Shown piece by piece: positions 1 through 5,772 of a DNA stretch of 6,452 nucleotides. The stretch covers positions 1 through 6,452 of the forward strand of contig JAKSQI010000091.1 in the NCBI GenBank assembly GCA_024404215.1, written 5' to 3'. This DNA is from Oscillospiraceae bacterium (lineage in GTDB: Bacteria > Bacillota > Clostridia > Oscillospirales > Oscillospiraceae). The position numbers were made by a program, and so were the translations under genes. How positions within the stretch are numbered: the first letter of the stretch is position 1; each line of letters begins with the position of its first letter. A model generated the notes under the pieces. It was not told the origin of the DNA and ran no database searches. It saw only the letters and a list, made by a program, of their open reading frames with translations.

Positions 1-69
1 ATTACCGTGAAGATCGACTTCCCCGCGTTGGATAATCTTGTGGATTATCTGAAGGGGAAGAAGCCATGA
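1..69 (+). CDS. C-terminal end of an unidentified protein (5' partial)
   Basis: The first reading frame is open from the window edge and ends at TGA 67-69, giving 22 residues that end in ...LVDYLKGKKP. The stop overlaps the ATG of the next gene as ATGA, which is typical of translationally coupled genes in one operon, so this is very probably a real gene tail. The fragment is too short to name a family. From memory, stand-alone GHKL ATPases like the next gene often sit beside PHP-domain, DRTGG-domain or hydrogenase-subunit genes in clostridia, so one of these is possible, but nothing in the 22 residues proves it. Confidence 0.6.
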   Translation: MTVKIDFPALDNLVDYLKGKKP

Positions 70-611
70 AGGAGCTGGCTCTGAACATTCTGGATATTAC
101 CATGAACTGCAGCAAAGCCGCTGCCACCCAAGTGACCCTGGACCTGCTTGAGGAGGAAAACCGCCTGACGGTGACCATAGCCGACGACGGCTGCGGCATG
201 GATGCAGAGACTGTAGTAAAAATACGGGATCCCTTTTATACCACACGAACTACCCGCAAGGTGGGGCTGGGGGTGCCCTTTTATGTCATGGCGGCCCGGC
301 AGACCGGTGGTGATGTAACCATTGAATCCCGTCAGGGAGAAAACCACGGAACCTGTGTGACGGCGGTTTTTTATACCGACCATATAGACTGCATGCCTCT
401 GGGGAACATGACCGATACGGTTCTGACCCTGATTCAGGGCAGCCCGGATGTGGATTTTGAATACAGCCACCGGGGGCCGGGCTTAGCTGTTGAGCTATCC
501 ACAGCCCAGATCCGGGCCGTCATGGGGGATATCCCTTTGGATACCCCGGAGGTCCTGGCCTGGATACGGTCCTATTTGGAGCAGCAGTATTCCTCCCTTG
601 GCCGGGAATAA
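66..611 (+). CDS. Stand-alone GHKL ATPase (histidine-kinase-like ATP-binding protein)
   Basis: A 181-residue protein whose first ~105 residues form a HATPase_c (GHKL) fold. Visible motifs are the N-box with N14 (MNCSKAA), the G1 box D40-D41-G-C-G-M45, DPF at 55-57, the lid and G2 region TTRTTRKVGLGVP at 59-71, GG at 81-82, and G91-ENH-GT ahead of the last sheet strand. HIDCMPLGNM (106-115) resembles the HIDR-PLGD segment I recall from short ATP-binding proteins near clostridial [FeFe]-hydrogenase genes. There is no sensor, no DHp helix with a phospho-acceptor histidine, and no membrane segment. It is therefore a cytosolic ATP-binding module, perhaps an anti-sigma-like kinase or partner switch, not a complete sensor kinase. 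Residues ~116-181 are a mostly helical tail I do not recognise. The ATG at 66 overlaps the upstream stop and is preceded by a purine-rich AAGGGGAAG (52-60), which fixes the start. The real partner is unknown. Confidence 0.85.
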   Translation: MKELALNILDITMNCSKAAATQVTLDLLEEENRLTVTIADDGCGMDAETVVKIRDPFYTTRTTRKVGLGVPFYVMAARQTGGDVTIESRQGENHGTCVTAVFYTDHIDCMPLGNMTDTVLTLIQGSPDVDFEYSHRGPGLAVELSTAQIRAVMGDIPLDTPEVLAWIRSYLEQQYSSLGRE

Positions 612-627
612 GAAAAGCCCTTGAAAA

Positions 628-652
628 GCAAGAAAAGCTTTGCTTTTCCTGC
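628..652 (+). terminator. Hairpin after the GHKL ATPase gene, possible weak terminator
   Basis: GCAAGAAAAGC (628-638) pairs with GCTTTTCCTGC (642-652) across a TTT loop, an 11-position stem with one A-C mismatch. It starts 16 bases after the ATPase stop codon. No T-run follows (the next bases are CGGGGTATG), so it may be a poor or factor-dependent terminator, an mRNA-end stabiliser, or part of the prfC leader. The 5' arm motif GAAAAGC also occurs at 612-618 and 623-629, so alternative pairings with the same 3' arm are possible. Confidence 0.4.
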
Positions 653-714
653 CGGGGTATGATACCATATTTGCTTGTGTATACGAGATAAGCTAACGTA
701 CGGAGAAGAAAGAT

Positions 715-2307
715 ATGGCTGACTTAAAGAAAGAAATCGAGCGTCGGAGAACCTTTGCGATTATCTCCCACCCCGACGCCGGTAAAACCACCTTAACGGA
801 AAAGCTTCTGCTTTACGGAGGCGCCATTCAGCAGGCCGGTTCTGTAAAAGGCAAGGCCACGGCCCGCCACGCGGTATCCGACTGGATGGAGTTGGAAAAG
901 CAGCGAGGCATTTCCATTACCTCTTCAGTAATGCTGTTTGAATATGAGGGCTTCTGTGTTAACATTCTGGATACCCCGGGCCACCAGGACTTTTCGGAGG
1001 ATACCTACCGTACCCTGATGGCAGCGGACAGTGCCGTCATGGTTATTGACGCAGCCAAGGGCATTGAGCCTCAGACCCGTAAGCTCTTTAAAATCTGTGC
1101 CATGCGCAATATTCCCATTTTCACCTTTATCAATAAGCTGGACCGCGATGCCCGCAGCCCCTATGACCTGATGGAGGAGCTGGAGAATGAGTTTGGCATC
1201 GGAACCTATCCCATGAACTGGCCCATTGGCTCCGGTATTGATTTCAAGGGCGTTTATGACCGTGAAAACAAGCAGATTCTTGCCTTTAACGAATTCCACA
1301 GAGGACAGAGTAAAATCCGGGCCATTGAATGCTCGCTGGATGATACGGACATGCTCAATGAGCTTATCGGCGATAAGCTCCGCAGCACCCTCTGCGATGA
1401 TGTTGAGCTGCTGGACGGTGCCGGCTATGAGTTTGACCTGGACAAGGTTCGCTGCGGTAAGCTGAGCCCGGTCTTCTTTGGCTCTGCCCTGAACAACTTC
1501 GGTATTGAGCCCTTCCTGGAAAGCTTTTTGAAGATGACCATGCCCCCCCTGCCTCGTCTGGCCGGGGATGAGGTTGTGGATCCCTTTGATGACAGCTTTT
1601 CTGCCTTCGTTTTCAAAATTCAGGCCAACATGAATAAGGCCCACCGGGACCGCATTGCCTTCATGCGCATCTGCTCCGGCCGCTTTGAGCGGGATAAGGA
1701 GTACTTCCACATGCAGGGGGGCAAGCCCCTTCGTCTGGCCCAGCCCCAGCAGCTGATGGCCTCGGACCGTGCCGTCATTGATGAGGCCTTTGCCGGCGAC
1801 ATCATCGGTGTGTTTGACCCGGGCATTTTCTCCATTGGTGATACCATCTGCGAGAAGTCCAAAAAGCTTACCTTTGAAGGCATTCCCACCTTTGCCCCCG
1901 AACACTTTGCTGCTGTTGAGCGTACGGACACCATGAAGCGCAAGCAGTTTGAAAAGGGCATTCAGCAGATTGCTCAGGAGGGTGCCATTCAGATTTTCCA
2001 TGAGCCCTTTACCGGCGTGGAAGAGGTTATCGTAGGTGTTGTTGGCGTGCTGCAGTTTGAGGTTTTGGAGTACCGCCTGAAGAGCGAGTACGGCGTGGAT
2101 GTCCGCCGCCGCAGCCTGCCCTATGAGACCATCCGCTGGATTGACAACGAGGAAATTGACGTATCTTCTCTGAATCTGACCAGTGACACCAAATGGGTGC
2201 AGGACTTTAAGGGCAACAATCTGCTGCTCTTCTCCTCCGGCTGGACGGTGAACTGGGCCCTGAATAAAAACCCGGACCTTCGTCTCAGCGAATTTAACCG
2301 AGAATAA
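715..2307 (+). CDS. prfC: Peptide chain release factor 3 (RF3)
   Basis: A 530-residue translational GTPase, almost exactly the usual RF3 length (about 529 in E. coli). RF3 acts in the cytosol on the terminating ribosome and uses GTP to recycle RF1 or RF2 after peptide release. The G domain shows G1 SHPDAGKT (18-25), the switch I segment RGISITSS (64-71) with the RF3-type SITSS, G3 DTPGH (86-90), G4 NKLD (140-143) and G5 FGSALNNFG (255-263). The beta-barrel domain covers roughly 290-385, including the QGGKPLRLAQPQQLMA stretch (334-349). The C-terminal domain follows from about 390 with FAPEHFA (393-399) and GVLQFEVLEYRLKSEYGV (444-461). The RF3-specific HPDAGKT and SITSS signatures separate it from EF-G, LepA and TetM-type proteins. 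The start at 715 has GGAGAAG (702-708) at good spacing, and the MADLKKEIERRRTFAIISHP opening matches the family. No damage is seen. A 103-base gap separates it from the ATPase gene, so it may have its own promoter, though I found no convincing one. Confidence 0.97.
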   Translation: MADLKKEIERRRTFAIISHPDAGKTTLTEKLLLYGGAIQQAGSVKGKATARHAVSDWMELEKQRGISITSSVMLFEYEGFCVNILDTPGHQDFSEDTYRTLMAADSAVMVIDAAKGIEPQTRKLFKICAMRNIPIFTFINKLDRDARSPYDLMEELENEFGIGTYPMNWPIGSGIDFKGVYDRENKQILAFNEFHRGQSKIRAIECSLDDTDMLNELIGDKLRSTLCDDVELLDGAGYEFDLDKVRCGKLSPVFFGSALNNFGIEPFLESFLKMTMPPLPRLAGDEVVDPFDDSFSAFVFKIQANMNKAHRDRIAFMRICSGRFERDKEYFHMQGGKPLRLAQPQQLMASDRAVIDEAFAGDIIGVFDPGIFSIGDTICEKSKKLTFEGIPTFAPEHFAAVERTDTMKRKQFEKGIQQIAQEGAIQIFHEPFTGVEEVIVGVVGVLQFEVLEYRLKSEYGVDVRRRSLPYETIRWIDNEEIDVSSLNLTSDTKWVQDFKGNNLLLFSSGWTVNWALNKNPDLRLSEFNRE

Positions 2308-2319
2308 AACAGAAAGAGA

Positions 2320-2356
2320 GCCGCCCGCTGTCGGAATTCCGAAGCGGGCGCTTTTT
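2320..2356 (+). terminator. Intrinsic terminator after prfC
   Basis: CGCCCGCT (2322-2329) pairs with AGCGGGCG (2343-2350). After one bulged G, the stem continues as TCGG/CCGA around an AATT loop, so 12 bp are paired in all. The inner 12 bases (2331-2342) form a perfect palindrome. Five T residues follow at 2352-2356. It starts 12 bases after the prfC stop, a textbook rho-independent layout. It ends immediately before the GAGG ribosome binding site of the next gene, so it could also act as an attenuator for that gene. Confidence 0.88.
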
Positions 2357-2360
2357 GAGG
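2357..2360 (+). promoter_or_regulatory. Ribosome binding site deciding the GTG start of the TRIC-family gene
   Basis: GAGG lies 7 bases ahead of the GTG at 2368. An in-frame TGA at 2356-2358 blocks any earlier start, and the first ATG in the frame is codon 19, inside the first conserved segment. The GTG is therefore the only sensible start. The site directly touches the T-run of the preceding terminator. Confidence 0.75.
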
Positions 2361-2367
2361 ATTAGCA

Positions 2368-2985
2368 GTGATCTTTATATTGGAACTATTGGGAACCATC
2401 GCTTTTGCTGTTTCCGGAGCCATGGTTGCCATTGAAAAAAGGATGGACCTCCTTGGGGTCATTCTTCTTGGCATGACAACCGCTGTGGGAGGCGGGATTA
2501 TCCGTGATTTGATTTTGGGGAGCATTCCGCCGTCTGCCTTTGTCCATCCGGTATACGCACTAACCGCTATAGGAGTATCCATACTGGTCTTTTTCCCTCG
2601 TGTTCGGCGTGTTTTTACGGCAAAAAGCCATCTTTACGACCTGATTCTACGGGTGATTGATTCCCTGGGGCTGGGTGTGTTCACTGCCGTTGGAGTACAG
2701 GCAGCCTTTACGGCCCTAACGGAGCCCACCCTGTTTCTTGCTGTTTTCGTTGGTGTTTTAACCGGTGTAGGCGGCGGAGTGCTCCGGGATTTGTTTGCCG
2801 GCAGCACACCGTACATTATGGTTAAGCATTTCTACGCTACGGCATCCTTTGTGGGGGCTCTGCTTTGTGCCCTGCTTTGGCCCTTTGCCGGACAGGGGCT
2901 TTCTACCCTGATTGGGGCAGGCGTAGTTGTTGTGCTGCGGTTAATGGCAGCTCATTACCGTTGGAAGCTGCCGAGGGCTAAATAA
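2368..2985 (+). CDS. TRIC / UPF0126-family membrane protein (YicG-like cation channel family)
   Basis: A 205-residue, very hydrophobic protein with about seven predicted membrane segments (roughly 2-22, 28-50, 60-77, 92-113, 119-139, 152-172, 177-195). It has the internal repeat typical of the UPF0126/TRIC family: AVSGAMVAIEKRMDLLG...GGGIIRDLILGSIPP in the first half, then DSLGLGVFTAVGVQAA...GGGVLRDLFAGSTPY in the second. The paired GGGxxRD motifs (41-47 and 135-141) are the hallmark of the family. Bacterial and archaeal TRIC homologues form trimeric potassium-permeable channels in the inner membrane; whether this protein is a channel is inferred from the family only, and some databases call the domain a glycine transporter. 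It starts at GTG with GAGG upstream. It ends with a short basic tail, RWKLPRAK. It lies 60 bases after prfC behind a terminator, so it is probably expressed by read-through or from a promoter inside prfC. No functional link to prfC is evident. Confidence 0.93.
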   Translation: MIFILELLGTIAFAVSGAMVAIEKRMDLLGVILLGMTTAVGGGIIRDLILGSIPPSAFVHPVYALTAIGVSILVFFPRVRRVFTAKSHLYDLILRVIDSLGLGVFTAVGVQAAFTALTEPTLFLAVFVGVLTGVGGGVLRDLFAGSTPYIMVKHFYATASFVGALLCALLWPFAGQGLSTLIGAGVVVVLRLMAAHYRWKLPRAK

Positions 2986-3045
2986 AAAGGAATGCTTGGG
3001 CCCATGGATTGAAGGCTTTTGATTCGGAAATCCAAACAAGGAAAA

Positions 3046-3099
3046 GAAGCGTGATATGCCGCAACGTTATGGTGCGGTATATCACGCTTCGTTTTTCTT
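3046..3099 (+). terminator. Strong intrinsic terminator, possibly bidirectional, between convergent genes
   Basis: An 18-bp stem pairs 3046-3063 with 3073-3090, with a single G-T pair (3058/3078) and a 9-base loop. It is followed by GTTTTTCTTT (3091-3100), which fits termination of the + strand TRIC gene 60 bases downstream of its stop. On the - strand the stem is followed by CTTTTCCTT, a weaker T-run, so it can plausibly also stop transcription from the convergent GRE gene, whose stop lies at 3187. No other terminator is evident after that GRE. Confidence 0.88.
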
Positions 3100-3186
3100 T
3101 ATCACCCCGCAGAAAGGCGCCTTATCCGAACTGCTGTTTTAGGAGCGCTTCCCTGTCAGAAGAGGGGGATTTTGCGTACAAGAGAA

Positions 3187-3869
3187 TTAAAGGGTGTTTT
3201 CGTTTCTGGCGATAATGTCATTCTGCAGGTCCAGACCCAGCTCAATGAAGTAAGCGGAGTAGCCGGCAATGCGGACAACCAGATTCTTGTAGGCACCGGG
3301 GTCAGCCTGAGCGGCCCGCAGGGTTTTGGTGTCAACGACATTGTACTGTACCTCGGAGCCACCGCATTCAAAGTAGGTCTTGGTCAGGTCACGCAGCTTC
3401 TCAATGCCGCCTTCGTTGGAAAGAACAGAGGGGTGCATGCGGATGTTCAGGGCCAGACCATCCATGAACTTGCCGTTATCAAAGTTGGTGGCACTCATCA
3501 TGATGGCGGTGGGGCCAAACTTGTCGCGGCCCTGAGCAGGGGAGGAAGCATCAGCGATGGGCTCACCGGTCTTGCGGCCGTCGGGGGTGGCCCAGGCAGA
3601 CTTGCCCTGACGGATGTGGTCGGAAGCCCCATAGAGGCCGGCCTTGTAGTTGTCGGTGCGCTCGCTGTAGAGCATCTTGCAGGTGTTGTAATAGGTGTCG
3701 GTAATCCACTTCATTTCAACATCGGCATAGGGGTCATTGTTGCCGTAGTGAGGAACCTCGGTGAGAATGGTCTGACGCAGGTTCTCGTAGCCTTCCCAGT
3801 TGGCCATGACGGCATCGTAGAGCTCACGGGTGGTGCAGAGCTTCTTATCAAAGCACATGTACTTGATGG
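3187..3869 (-). repeat. Tandem gene duplication, unit in GRE copy 1
   Basis: This stretch matches 5773-6452 in the same orientation, offset by 2583 to 2586 bases. It includes 68 identical bases (3221-3288 against 5807-5874) covering the radical-glycine region, and 55 identical bases (3815-3869 against 6398-6452) that run to the window edge. The repeat certainly continues beyond the window. Similarity stops at the stop codons, and the downstream flanks are unrelated. Confidence 0.9.
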
Positions 3870-5640
3870 TGGTGAGAGAGTCGGCAATGGTGGCCAGGCC
3901 TGTGCCGGTACCGCCGTAGCTGTTGTACTTGCAGCCACCCCAGGTGGCGTCCATGCCGGATTCCATGCAGCCATCCATGAACATGGACAAAGCTACGCAG
4001 GGGGCATACATGCCGGTGAGGTACTCGGTGTAGTTATCGTAGGAAACCTGAGCCTTCATAGCAAACTCAATCTGCCTGCGCATGGCATCCTTAACCTCAT
4101 CAATGGAGTTCATTTCATAGAGGTAGCCGGTGTGCTCCGGGCTCTGCTGGCCGTTCCAGGGGTTTACGCCGTTGTTAATGGCCATGTCCAGCAGGGGGCC
4201 GTAGTGAAGGCTGGCGTTGGGAGGAGAGATGCCGTTGGCAGCGGAGTAGTCGTTGCCGTGGCCGGTGATTTCCTGGCAGCCGATGAAGCAGTAGTCTCGG
4301 GCATCGCGGAGGTCAAACTTCATCTCCCGGAGAATGGCAGGGATGATAACCTCGTCGTTCTGGTAGAGGGGCAGACCGCCTACCAGCTTGGTGGTTTCCA
4401 AAGCGCACTCCCAAAGCTCAGCGGGGGTGTTCTTGTTTACACGGAGGGAAACAGTGGGGTCGTGGAGGCCGATACGGCCCACAGACTCCAGAACCATGTA
4501 GGTTACAGGGTTGGTGGCATCCTCACCGGTGTCGGGATCAATGCCGCCGATGGTGGTGTGCTGGTAGGTATTGCCGATACCGGTGGTTTCGGCCAGACCC
4601 TTGCCGGGCATGCCGCCGTAAGCCATGTTGGCATGGAGGAAGAAATAGTCGGTAATAAACTGGGCCTTGTCCATGTCCAGCTTACCCTCTTCCAGATCCT
4701 TTTTCAGGAAGGGCCAGGTCAGCTGGTCCAAACGGCCGAAGGAGGGAGCGGGGTATTTGTTCTCTTCATAGATGAAGAGCTGATAGAGCATCATCAGCTG
4801 CAGGGCTTCCCAGTAGCTGTTGGGGGTGTTGGTAGCAATGTTGCGCAGACCGGCAGACATCATTTCCAGCTCGCCCTTGCGTTCAGCGTCAGCGCAGGCA
4901 GCAGCCTTTTCGGCGCAGAGGTCGGCATAGCGGTTGGCCAGAACCGTAAAGGCGTCGCACATGATGATAACGCCTTCGTAGAAGAGGTTCTTCCGGACGT
5001 CAATACCCATGAGGTTATACTTGTGCTCCGCAACCCAGTCAGAGGCCTGCTTGCGGACCTTGGCAATACCCAGGCTCAGCAGCTTGGGATAACCCGGGGT
5101 CAGGTGACCGGCAGTCATCTGCATTACATCAGCGCCGGGAACATTTTTGCAAACCTCCAGCTTGCAGAAGTCTTCGTAGCCTTCCGGCATCCAGGAGTTG
5201 GCGATGGAGGTTACGGTACGGGTCTTCCAAAACTCCTCAATATCCTGCAGTGCCTTGAGGTCATCCGGGTGAACCCGGAACTTCAGCATTTCCTCATCAG
5301 GGCTGTGATAGTAGCCGTCTTCCTGAACCTCGCCCCACTGGCCGGAGCCAACAATTCGGGGAATCCAGCCGGCACCCTGCCACATAACGTGGGGGCCGAT
5401 ACCGGCAAAGCTCTTGCCGCGGTTAGAAACAAAAAGACAGTCATCCTCTACGCGAAGGGTCATCTTGGAACAGATTTCATAGAGAACCTTGCACTTGCGG
5501 ATGAGGGGAACCATGGTTTCATACTTTTTAAAGGCCTCAGTAGTAATCAGGGCAATCTCGGAATCGGGGTAAAAGATTCTGTCACGAACCCGCTGATGAT
5601 AGGCTTCAACCCGGGGGGCAACAGGTCTGAACTGATACAT
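3187..5640 (-). CDS. Glycyl radical enzyme, pyruvate formate-lyase superfamily, substrate unassigned (copy 1)
   Basis: A complete 817-residue glycyl radical enzyme. The C-terminal radical site is VVRIAGYSAYF (788-798), with G793 (codon 3262-3264) as the expected radical carrier. The active-site cysteine is C455 in FIGCQEITG (codon 4276-4278), followed by E457 as C-x-E. Members of this superfamily hold a stable backbone radical made by a radical-SAM activase, pass it to the cysteine, and attack the substrate anaerobically. A single Cys plus C-x-E, not the Cys-Cys pair of true pyruvate formate-lyase, points to the eliminase, dehydratase, decarboxylase or other lyase branch. Other family segments are FGRLDQLTWPFL (301-312), TTIGGID (362-368), a GGCKYNSYGGTGTGLATIADSLT run (568-590), YGNNDPYAD (632-640), ATPDGRKTGEPIADASSP (684-701) and EVQYNVVD (763-770). 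The start is set at ATG 5638-5640 because GGAGG stands 8 bases before it; an ATG five codons earlier overlaps that site, and the longer open frame runs back through the promoter and terminator. It has its own promoter and no adjacent activase. I do not recognise a known substrate class; automatic annotation as formate acetyltransferase would probably be wrong. Confidence 0.93.
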   Translation of the reverse strand: MYQFRPVAPRVEAYHQRVRDRIFYPDSEIALITTEAFKKYETMVPLIRKCKVLYEICSKMTLRVEDDCLFVSNRGKSFAGIGPHVMWQGAGWIPRIVGSGQWGEVQEDGYYHSPDEEMLKFRVHPDDLKALQDIEEFWKTRTVTSIANSWMPEGYEDFCKLEVCKNVPGADVMQMTAGHLTPGYPKLLSLGIAKVRKQASDWVAEHKYNLMGIDVRKNLFYEGVIIMCDAFTVLANRYADLCAEKAAACADAERKGELEMMSAGLRNIATNTPNSYWEALQLMMLYQLFIYEENKYPAPSFGRLDQLTWPFLKKDLEEGKLDMDKAQFITDYFFLHANMAYGGMPGKGLAETTGIGNTYQHTTIGGIDPDTGEDATNPVTYMVLESVGRIGLHDPTVSLRVNKNTPAELWECALETTKLVGGLPLYQNDEVIIPAILREMKFDLRDARDYCFIGCQEITGHGNDYSAANGISPPNASLHYGPLLDMAINNGVNPWNGQQSPEHTGYLYEMNSIDEVKDAMRRQIEFAMKAQVSYDNYTEYLTGMYAPCVALSMFMDGCMESGMDATWGGCKYNSYGGTGTGLATIADSLTTIKYMCFDKKLCTTRELYDAVMANWEGYENLRQTILTEVPHYGNNDPYADVEMKWITDTYYNTCKMLYSERTDNYKAGLYGASDHIRQGKSAWATPDGRKTGEPIADASSPAQGRDKFGPTAIMMSATNFDNGKFMDGLALNIRMHPSVLSNEGGIEKLRDLTKTYFECGGSEVQYNVVDTKTLRAAQADPGAYKNLVVRIAGYSAYFIELGLDLQNDIIARNENTL

Positions 5641-5648
5641 GACGCATA

Positions 5649-5653
5649 CCTCC
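5649..5653 (-). promoter_or_regulatory. Ribosome binding site deciding the start of GRE copy 1
   Basis: GGAGG on the - strand, 8 bases before the ATG at 5640. It rules out the upstream in-frame ATG (5653-5655), which overlaps it, and the still earlier one at 5772, which lies before the terminator and the promoter. Confidence 0.88.
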
Positions 5654-5677
5654 ATATTAAAAATTATGCTTAGCCTT

Positions 5678-5706
5678 ATTTTATTACCAAATCCCCTGCC
5701 TGTCAA
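5678..5706 (-). promoter_or_regulatory. Near-consensus sigma-A promoter for GRE copy 1
   Basis: On the - strand, TTGACA (5706-5701) is a perfect -35 element. After exactly 17 bases comes TAAAAT (5683-5678), a five-of-six -10 element. Transcription would start near 5671, giving a leader of about 30 bases that holds the GGAGG site. The promoter lies just after the palindromic terminator of the upstream GRE copy, so copy 1 should be transcribed on its own. I saw no clear Rex or Fnr/Crp-type operator overlapping it. Confidence 0.85.
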
Positions 5707-5718
5707 TGAAGGGAATGG

Positions 5719-5758
5719 GGCAAAAGCAAGAGAACCCCCTGCCGCGGCAGGGGGTTCT
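5719..5758 (-). terminator. GC-rich palindromic terminator after GRE copy 2
   Basis: A perfect 28-base palindrome (5731-5758) has 14-base arms: AGAACCCCCTGCCG and its exact complement. It begins 14 bases after the copy 2 stop codon on the - strand. The sequence after it on that strand is CTTGCTTTTGCC, an interrupted T-run, so it is a strong stem with a mediocre tail. On the + strand nothing T-rich follows, which favours the - orientation. An added boundary or mRNA-stabilising role is possible. Confidence 0.72.
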
Positions 5759-5772
5759 GTCTGTGATTTCAA

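Noticed and set aside
653..700. Possible prfC promoter, with TATGAT at 658-663 or TTGCTT (671) with TAACGT (694)
   Set aside because: TATGAT has no acceptable -35 at 16-18 bases, and the other pair matches the consensus poorly at both elements.
925..2001. A 358-codon antisense frame inside prfC
   Set aside because: It is a shadow of prfC caused by codon choice; prfC has every RF3 motif and the antisense product shows none.
3114..3123. Ten-base palindrome AAGGCGCCTT
   Set aside because: It is short, has no T-run or second copy, and is likely chance.
3009..3215. A 68-codon + strand frame after the TRIC-family gene
   Set aside because: It runs straight through the strong terminator stem at 3046-3099, lacks a convincing ribosome binding site, and gives a basic, unfamiliar product.
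3187..5640. Calling the GRE a true pyruvate formate-lyase (pflB)
   Set aside because: Pyruvate formate-lyase needs two adjacent catalytic cysteines; here the site is G-C-Q-E with a single Cys and the C-x-E glutamate.
3172..5673. An open + strand frame of 833 codons covering all of GRE copy 1
   Set aside because: It is exactly in register with the GRE codons, so it stays open simply because the GRE avoids TTA, CTA and TCA codons. Its product is a low-information Gly/Val/Ala/Leu string with no motif. The GRE on the other strand has clear family motifs, a promoter and a ribosome binding site. The same antisense frame is open across copy 2 for the same reason.
5641..5772. A 44-residue N-terminal extension of GRE copy 1 (start at 5772)
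   Set aside because: The extension would be encoded by the terminator palindrome and the promoter, its residues (PPAAAGGS...PSLTGRG) are unlike any GRE start, and GGAGG marks the ATG at 5640.
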